DNA from: Vibrio sp. RE88 | GTDB lineage: Bacteria; Pseudomonadota; Gammaproteobacteria; Enterobacterales; Vibrionaceae | NCBI RefSeq assembly: GCF_013113835.1 | Contig: NZ_VTYQ01000001.1 | Location: 496,001 to 560,000 of the forward strand | Direction of reading: 5' to 3' | DNA: 64,000 nt | Shown: one piece after another, positions 58,933-64,000 of the stretch | Layout: each line of letters opens with the position of its first letter | Position numbering within the stretch: the stretch's first letter is position 1 | Translations under genes and position numbers: made by a program | Notes under the pieces: model-generated | The model's database searches: none | Seen by the model: only the letters and a program-made list of their open reading frames with translations | What the model was told of the DNA's origin: nothing

Positions 58933-60576
58933 CTAAACTTTGAAGAAGCCTAGCTGCTGTTTTTGTCTTTCAGCCAAAGTAGACAACTCATGACTGGCTG
59001 CGGCGGCTTGGGTAATCCCAGTTACGTTTTGGCTCACCAGCTCATAGATGTTACTTAGGTTGTTGTTGACGTCGGATGTGACTTGGCCTTGTTCCTCAGA
59101 TGCGACGGCGACCTGAGCGTTGATGCTAGTCAGTTCTGAAATAGATGCACTGATGTGACCGAGTGCTTCGCTCACTTTCGTTGCTTGGGTCTGATTTTGT
59201 TCGATCATTTCAAGGCTTGAGTTCATGCTGTCATTTGCCACACCAGACTGGCGCTGCAAATCTTCAATGATCACCTGAATCTCTTTGGTCGACTCCTGAG
59301 TTCGAGCTGCAAGCATTCGTACTTCATCTGCAACAACGGCAAACCCACGCCCGCTTTCCCCTGCGCGAGCCGCTTCAATCGCTGCATTCAGTGCGAGTAA
59401 GTTGGTTTGCTCTGAGATGCTTTCGATCACTTCAATGACCTTGCCAATTTGCTCCGACTGCTCTTTTAGGGAGTTAACCACCCCAGCGGCTTGAGAAAGG
59501 TGTTGGGCCATTTTTTCACTCGCGCGGGTATTCTGTTCAAACGTTTCTAAGCTTTCACGCGCCAGTTTATCTGCATTAATGGAAGCGGAATCCGCGTTGT
59601 TGGCATTTTGAGTGACTTCCGTGGCGGTGCTTTCCATTTGATTAATCGCGGAGGCGACTTGCTCGACTTCATTTTTCTCTTGATCAGAGTTGGTGCTCGA
59701 CTGAGTCATGACTGCTGCTAATTCAGTGGAAGCGGAGGCAACATCAACACTGATTCGAACCAGTGAGTCGACCGTATTCTGTAGCTGTCCCACTGTGCTA
59801 TTGAAATCGCGAGATAGGGCTGAGATTTCATTGTTGCCTTCTTCTTTTACCGAAACCAACAAGTTGCCCTGTGCGAGCTCTTTCATTGCTTGCTGCAACT
59901 TCTTAATCGGTGTCACTATGATACCTGCCAGCATCCAGCTGATGGCGAGCGCTGCGGCGAGAACCAATAAAAGACCGACAATGCCGCTGTTCATGACTTT
60001 GGAGTGGATGACCTCGTTCGTATGCACTTCATCAAGAGCCAATGTGTTGAGCTTTTTAGATAGCCTATCGATTGCCTGAACCATTTGGTTGCCTGCGGTA
60101 CGATAGTTGCCTGCGGCGCGCTCATATTTGGTCTCAAATCCCGGTGGTGGGTTGCTGTCGCCGTGGCGAACGTTGAGTAAAGGGATCATCACATTGATGG
60201 AGTAGTTCACGTAATGATCGATAGCGGTGTTCATATCAGCAATTTCTTGCTCCAAGCCTTCTACTGTACTGAGAGACCGGAGTAACTGACGGTTTGCCTG
60301 TTGCTTGCTTTGCAAATGGGTCGCCAGCTGTTTTACATCTTCAGCGCGAAAAAGGCTGTAGATGGCTTTGATTCGCATACCATAAGTGTTATCGATGATC
60401 TGAGTCAGTTCATCTTTATGATTGACGAGATTTTCTGTTGAGACGGTAACTTGATTGAAAGCATTCTTAAGGCTGGTTGTGCTGTAACTTATCCCGACCA
60501 CGAGTAGTAGCAATGTGAATATGACAGGAACCACTACCTGGAGCTTAATGGAAAGCCCACCGAGTAATTGGCGCAT
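58933..60576 (-). CDS. Methyl-accepting chemotaxis protein
   Basis: A 547-residue chemoreceptor. TM1 (about 13-31), a periplasmic four-helix-bundle-like sensor (about 32-197), TM2 (198-221), HAMP (222-275) and the signalling domain with the highly conserved hairpin tip ([21 protein letters not shown]). The ligand is unknown. GAGGA precedes the ATG. No C-terminal CheR-docking pentapeptide is seen. It is divergent from pstS, an arrangement I recall from Vibrio chromosome 2. Confidence 0.92.
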   Translation of the reverse strand: MRQLLGGLSIKLQVVVPVIFTLLLLVVGISYSTTSLKNAFNQVTVSTENLVNHKDELTQIIDNTYGMRIKAIYSLFRAEDVKQLATHLQSKQQANRQLLRSLSTVEGLEQEIADMNTAIDHYVNYSINVMIPLLNVRHGDSNPPPGFETKYERAAGNYRTAGNQMVQAIDRLSKKLNTLALDEVHTNEVIHSKVMNSGIVGLLLVLAAALAISWMLAGIIVTPIKKLQQAMKELAQGNLLVSVKEEGNNEISALSRDFNSTVGQLQNTVDSLVRISVDVASASTELAAVMTQSSTNSDQEKNEVEQVASAINQMESTATEVTQNANNADSASINADKLARESLETFEQNTRASEKMAQHLSQAAGVVNSLKEQSEQIGKVIEVIESISEQTNLLALNAAIEAARAGESGRGFAVVADEVRMLAARTQESTKEIQVIIEDLQRQSGVANDSMNSSLEMIEQNQTQATKVSEALGHISASISELTSINAQVAVASEEQGQVTSDVNNNLSNIYELVSQNVTGITQAAAASHELSTLAERQKQQLGFFKV

Positions 60577-60950
60577 GAATCGTCCTCTTCTATATTGTTA
60601 GTGAGTTGTATGTTGTTATTTTTATAATTAGGAGGAATGATTCTAATTTGTCTCAGATATAATTCAATCTGGAAATTAATGATTTTATAAAATTATCCTT
60701 AATAAAGTTGGAAATCATTTTCTTTTTAAGTCATAGGTTTATTGCTCTAATGTCGTATTCCGATAGTCGAGTCTTACAGCTTGTTACACCATTGTTTGAC
60801 CTGTCAGTAATTCCCCATCAAAAATTCCTAGCAAATCTCATCTGTCATACAGGCTTCAACGAAGTGAAACACAACTGTCATATTTGAGTCCTAAAGTGAG
60901 CACCGTTCAAGTGAAATACAACGGCAATCATGCCAACTAAGGAAATTGTG
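60577..60950. other. Intergenic region between chemoreceptor and pstS
   Basis: This 374-base stretch has no gene I can support. The first 180 bases are very AT-rich and should hold the chemoreceptor promoter; the last 150 carry CTGTCA repeats (60801, 60842, 60875) that fit PhoB control of pstS. Confidence 0.6.
60842..60892 (+). promoter_or_regulatory. PhoB box region upstream of pstS
   Basis: Two perfect CTGTCAT half sites start at 60842 and 60875, 33 bases apart; another, CTGTCAG, is at 60801. Against the 18-base PhoB consensus (two 7-base repeats, 4-base spacer) the site at 60875-60892 matches 14 of 18 and that at 60842-60859 12 of 18. The second copy in each box is degenerate. Induction by phosphate starvation is expected. 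Confidence 0.65.
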
Positions 60951-61772
60951 ATGAAAAAGACAGTTATCGGTGCAATCGCACTTCTAGGCGCAATGGCAGT
61001 GACTTCAGTTTCTGCTAAAGAAACTATCTCTGCAGTGGGCTCTAGCAGCGTAACTCCACTGATGGAAGTTTTCTCTGAAACATACATGAAGACAAACTCG
61101 AACGTATTTATCGAAGTTCAGGGCCCAGGTTCATCTGCTGGTGTTAAAGCAGCGAAAAACGGTTCTGCTGACCTAGGTATGTCTTCTCGTAACCTGAAAG
61201 ACTCTGAAAAAGAGCCAGCTCTTAAAGAGCTAACTGTTGCACTAGATGGTATTGCAGTAGTTGTTAACCCTAAGAACGACCTACAAGCACTGACAGCTGA
61301 GCAAGTAACGGCTATCTACAAAGGCGACATCACTAACTGGAAAGAAGTGGGTGGTGCTGACAAGCCAATCGTAGCAATCACTCGTGATACTGCGTCTGGT
61401 ACTCGTGGTGCATTCGAAGACATCATGAAGCTGAAGAAAAAAATCTCTGGTAAGAAAGTATCAGCTATCTCTCAACGCGCTCAGGTTGCAAACGGTAACG
61501 GTGCTCTAAAAACTATGGTTGCATCTAACCCATACGCGATTGGTTACATCTCTCTAGGTACTGTTGATAACTCAGTAAACGCACTGCCTATCGATGGTGT
61601 TGAAGCAAACGTAGACAACGTGAAGAACGGTTCTTACAAAGTTGCTCGTCCATTCCTTGTTCTTTACAAAGACGGCCAACCTTCTGCTGAAACTCAGAAA
61701 TTCCTAGACTGGATGGTTTCTACTGAAGCTCAAGCGCTTGTAGACAACAAAGGCTACATCTCAGTTAACTAA
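60951..61772 (+). CDS. pstS: Phosphate ABC transporter binding protein PstS
   Basis: A 273-residue periplasmic phosphate-binding protein. Signal peptide ends at S-V-S-A (about residue 22). Phosphate-binding loops appear as A-V-G-S-S-S-V-T-P-L, G-P-G-S-S-A-G and R-D-T-A-S-G-T-R. Codon use is strongly biased, as expected of a highly expressed gene. The ATG at 60951 stands 7 bases after AAGGA; an earlier ATG at 60930 is not needed. A terminator directly behind probably lets pstS outrun pstCAB. Confidence 0.94.
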   Translation: MKKTVIGAIALLGAMAVTSVSAKETISAVGSSSVTPLMEVFSETYMKTNSNVFIEVQGPGSSAGVKAAKNGSADLGMSSRNLKDSEKEPALKELTVALDGIAVVVNPKNDLQALTAEQVTAIYKGDITNWKEVGGADKPIVAITRDTASGTRGAFEDIMKLKKKISGKKVSAISQRAQVANGNGALKTMVASNPYAIGYISLGTVDNSVNALPIDGVEANVDNVKNGSYKVARPFLVLYKDGQPSAETQKFLDWMVSTEAQALVDNKGYISVN

Positions 61773-61798
61773 TTATTGTTAGTAAACACTTTTTAATT

Positions 61799-61821
61799 GC
61801 TCAGCCCACTTTGGGCTGAGC
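61799..61821 (+). terminator. Terminator/attenuator between pstS and pstC
   Basis: GCTCAGCCCA and TGGGCTGAGC form a perfect 10-base-pair stem with a 3-base loop, followed by CTTTTCTTG. It lies inside the operon and should lower expression of the permease genes relative to pstS. Confidence 0.85.
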
Positions 61822-61870
61822 CTTTTCTTGACTTCAAGCGAACTGAGTTCGTGAGAACGGTAAGAATTCT

Positions 61871-62803
61871 ATGACCATCGCAACAAATAGTGACGAGCTT
61901 ATGAATACTGAAGCGACTCAAGTTTCTAAGCCTGGTTTACGCGTTCAAAAACGTGTGGACTGGAAAGAGCGTATTTTCCATGGCTTATTCCTTACCAGTG
62001 CTGTAATTGGCATTGTGTCTCTGGCGGTTATCGCCTATTTCATCGTTAAAGAATCTATTCCAGCCTTCCAAGAAGCCGGTGTGACTGGCATCGTGCTTGG
62101 TCAGGACTGGTTGCCGCCAGCGCTATACGGCGTTGCAACAATGATTGTTGCTTCTATCGTGTCGACGTTCGGTGCGGTTATTGTTGGCGTTCCTGTTGGT
62201 GTTCTGACGGCGATTTTTATTGCTGAAATCGCACCGAAGCGCTTAGCGGATGTGATTCGTCCAGCCGTTGAGTTGCTGGCGGGTATTCCATCAGTGGTTT
62301 ATGGTTTCTTTGGACTGGTAATCATTGTTCCTTTGATTCAGAACGTCTTTGATGTTCCGGCAGGTAACACGATTCTAGCGGGTATCATTGTACTGGGTGT
62401 GATGATTCTTCCGACCGTTATTACCGTTTCAGAAACCTCAATTCGCGCGGTACCTCGTACTTACAAAGAGGGCTCTTTGGCTCTTGGCGCATCCAAAATC
62501 TTTACCATCTTTAAGTTGCTCGTTCCAGCAGCACGTTCCGGCATTATGACGGGTGTTATTCTCGGTATTGGCCGAGCTTTGGGTGAGACGATGGCCATCA
62601 TCATGGTAATGGGTAATGCCCCTGCGATGCCACAAGGCATCTTAGATTCGGCTCGTACTCTAACGGCAAACATCGCCATTGAAATGTCTTACGCAAGCGG
62701 TGTTCACGCTAACGCACTCTACGCAACAGGTGTTGTTCTACTGGTGTTTATCATGATGCTTAACGCAGCATTGCTTTATTTGAATCGCGAGAAAGCGAAG
62801 TAA
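61871..62803 (+). CDS. pstC: Phosphate ABC transporter permease PstC
   Basis: A 310-residue inner-membrane permease with about six helices. The ATPase-docking loop is E-G-S-L-A-L-G-A-S-K-I-F-T-I-F-K-L-L-V-P (about residues 198-217) and V-Y-G-F-F-G is a family segment. It forms the channel with PstA. GGTAAG precedes the ATG. Confidence 0.93.
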   Translation: MTIATNSDELMNTEATQVSKPGLRVQKRVDWKERIFHGLFLTSAVIGIVSLAVIAYFIVKESIPAFQEAGVTGIVLGQDWLPPALYGVATMIVASIVSTFGAVIVGVPVGVLTAIFIAEIAPKRLADVIRPAVELLAGIPSVVYGFFGLVIIVPLIQNVFDVPAGNTILAGIIVLGVMILPTVITVSETSIRAVPRTYKEGSLALGASKIFTIFKLLVPAARSGIMTGVILGIGRALGETMAIIMVMGNAPAMPQGILDSARTLTANIAIEMSYASGVHANALYATGVVLLVFIMMLNAALLYLNREKAK

Positions 62804-62824
62804 AGCAGGTTAAAGGTGACTATT

Positions 62825-63688
62825 ATGGATCGCGCAAAACTTAAAAAAGCACGCCAGTTTAAAGACAACATCTTTAACGGCTTTATCTGGGCTGCCGCTG
62901 CGCTGACGGTTGGCTTTTTGTTCTGGATTATCTGGTACATTTTGTCGAACGGTTTACAGCACGTAGACTGGAACTTCATCACGGACAACTACACTCGTAC
63001 TGGCGAAGAACACGGTATCTTCCCAATGATTGTAGCGACGGTTTACATGGTAATCGCGTCAATCGCGGTTGCAGCGCCACTGGGTATCATGACGGCAATT
63101 TATTTGACCGAATACGCCAAAGTGGGCAGTAAACTCGTAAAAGTTATCCGATTCTGTACTGAATCATTGGCGGGTATCCCGTCGATTATTTTCGGTCTGT
63201 TCGGTATGACTTTCTTCGTGGCAATTCTTGGTCTTGGCTTCTCGATTTTATCGGGTGCACTAACACTGAGTATTCTGATTCTGCCAGTTATCATCCGTAC
63301 TACGGAAGAAGCACTGATGGCAGTACCACAAACGTTTCGTGAAGGCTCATATGGTTTGGGTGCTTCAAAAATCTACACTATCTGGCGTTTGATATTGCCT
63401 AGTGCAATGCCAGGTATCTTAACCTCGGTCATTCTAAGTATTGGTCGTGTAATTGGTGAATCGGCTCCTGTATTCCTGACAGCGGGCATGGTGGCACGTA
63501 TTCCTGACTCGCTTCTCGATTCAGGTCGTACGTTGACCGTTCACCTTTATAAGCTGACTACAGAGCTGTTCACTATTGAAGAGTGGAATCAAGCTTATGG
63601 TACAGCAACCGTGCTGATTGTCGTTGTTCTCTTGATCAACATGATCACTAAGTTAATTGCAAGTCGCATCAACACAGCAAGCTACTAA
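62825..63688 (+). CDS. pstA: Phosphate ABC transporter permease PstA
   Basis: A 287-residue permease partner of PstC with six helices. Docking loop R-E-G-S-Y-G-L-G-A-S-K-I-Y-T-I-W-R. The ATG at 62825 follows AAGGTG at 6 bases; a GTG at 62816 overlaps that site. It lies 21 bases after pstC and 57 bases before pstB. Confidence 0.93.
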   Translation: MDRAKLKKARQFKDNIFNGFIWAAAALTVGFLFWIIWYILSNGLQHVDWNFITDNYTRTGEEHGIFPMIVATVYMVIASIAVAAPLGIMTAIYLTEYAKVGSKLVKVIRFCTESLAGIPSIIFGLFGMTFFVAILGLGFSILSGALTLSILILPVIIRTTEEALMAVPQTFREGSYGLGASKIYTIWRLILPSAMPGILTSVILSIGRVIGESAPVFLTAGMVARIPDSLLDSGRTLTVHLYKLTTELFTIEEWNQAYGTATVLIVVVLLINMITKLIASRINTASY

Positions 63689-63745
63689 CAAGCGACATTA
63701 CTGATTAAGCACTAACACGAATTTTAGATTTAAGAGATTGAGAAC

Positions 63746-64000
63746 ATGAACAAATTTGATATTGAAAACCTAGATCTGTTTTACGGCGAAAACCAAGCCC
63801 TGAAATCCATTAACTTACCGATTCCTGTCCGCCAAGTTACTGCGCTAATTGGCCCGTCAGGTTGTGGTAAGTCCACACTACTTCGTTGTCTTAACCGCAT
63901 GAATGACCTGATTGAAGGCGTGAAGATCACGGGTAAGCTGGATATGGACGGCACAAACATTTACGGCAACATTGATGTTGCTGACCTGCGTATCAAAGTC
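63746..64000 (+). CDS. pstB: Phosphate ABC transporter ATPase PstB, partial
   Basis: The first 85 residues of PstB, cut by the window end. Walker [10 protein letters not shown] is near residues 36-44, followed by [10 protein letters not shown], typical of PstB. It completes the pstSCAB order; phoU may follow outside. Confidence 0.93.
   Translation, partial: MNKFDIENLDLFYGENQALKSINLPIPVRQVTALIGPSGCGKSTLLRCLNRMNDLIEGVKITGKLDMDGTNIYGNIDVADLRIKV

Overview
The window looks like part of the second (small) chromosome of a marine Vibrio or a close relative. Gene content and moderate GC fit: aerobactin genes of the Vibrio type, DUF4144, ProXWV and BCCT osmolyte uptake, a Tad pilus locus, and a chemoreceptor followed by pstSCAB, an order I recall from V. 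cholerae chromosome 2. I see no rRNA, tRNA, CRISPR array, insertion sequence or phage gene. The species cannot be named from sequence reading alone.

Region by region. (1) 1-14300 is a complete aerobactin system: FhuF-like ferric-siderophore reductase, MFS exporter candidate, FhuC/D/B-type inner-membrane importer, iucABCD biosynthesis and the outer-membrane receptor iutA. Three Fur-box-like sites (31-49, 2113-2131, 6072-6090) sit in front of its transcription units. (2) 14300-22000 holds a BCCT transporter and mostly single minus-strand genes: GNAT, nitrilase-type amidohydrolase, a GDCCVxC protein, a FosA-type enzyme with the expected active-site residues, a methyltransferase, DUF4144, a lipase-like hydrolase and an orphan membrane/coiled-coil protein. 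(3) 22100-25400 is proXWV for osmoprotectant uptake. (4) 25500-27720 is a sgrR locus. Opposite sgrR I find a promoter, a 38-codon ORF resembling SgrT and a terminator, which together look like a Vibrio SgrS sugar-stress RNA. (5) 27750-32700 contains nfsA, marC, NIPSNAP, MATE, an FMN reductase and a LysR regulator.

(6) 32700-54960 is the most unusual part. Two divergent surface lipoprotein genes share an intergenic region with a strong Fur-box match (34839-34857, 16/19). One is a 1,628-residue protein with seven tandem beta-domains and a DUF1566-type C-terminus. Behind it lies a Tad pilus locus (flp, cpaBCD, tadZABCDEFG) with no tadV prepilin peptidase gene. Only 24 bases after tadG begins a tightly packed redox set: TlpA-like thioredoxin, DUF4266 protein with a Gly/Cys tail, DUF3570 outer-membrane barrel, ApbE flavin transferase and full-length DsbD. 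The barrel carries a D-x-x-S-G-A-S sequence that matches the ApbE flavinylation consensus. I infer an electron path from cytoplasmic thioredoxin through DsbD and the thioredoxin-like protein to a flavin on an outer-membrane barrel, possibly co-expressed with the pilus.

(7) 55000-64000 contains an aldehyde dehydrogenase, a LysR/SDR divergent pair, a small CopD-like membrane protein, a chemoreceptor and pstSCA plus the start of pstB behind PhoB-box-like repeats. Iron (Fur), phosphate (PhoB), osmolarity and sugar-phosphate stress are the recurring themes.
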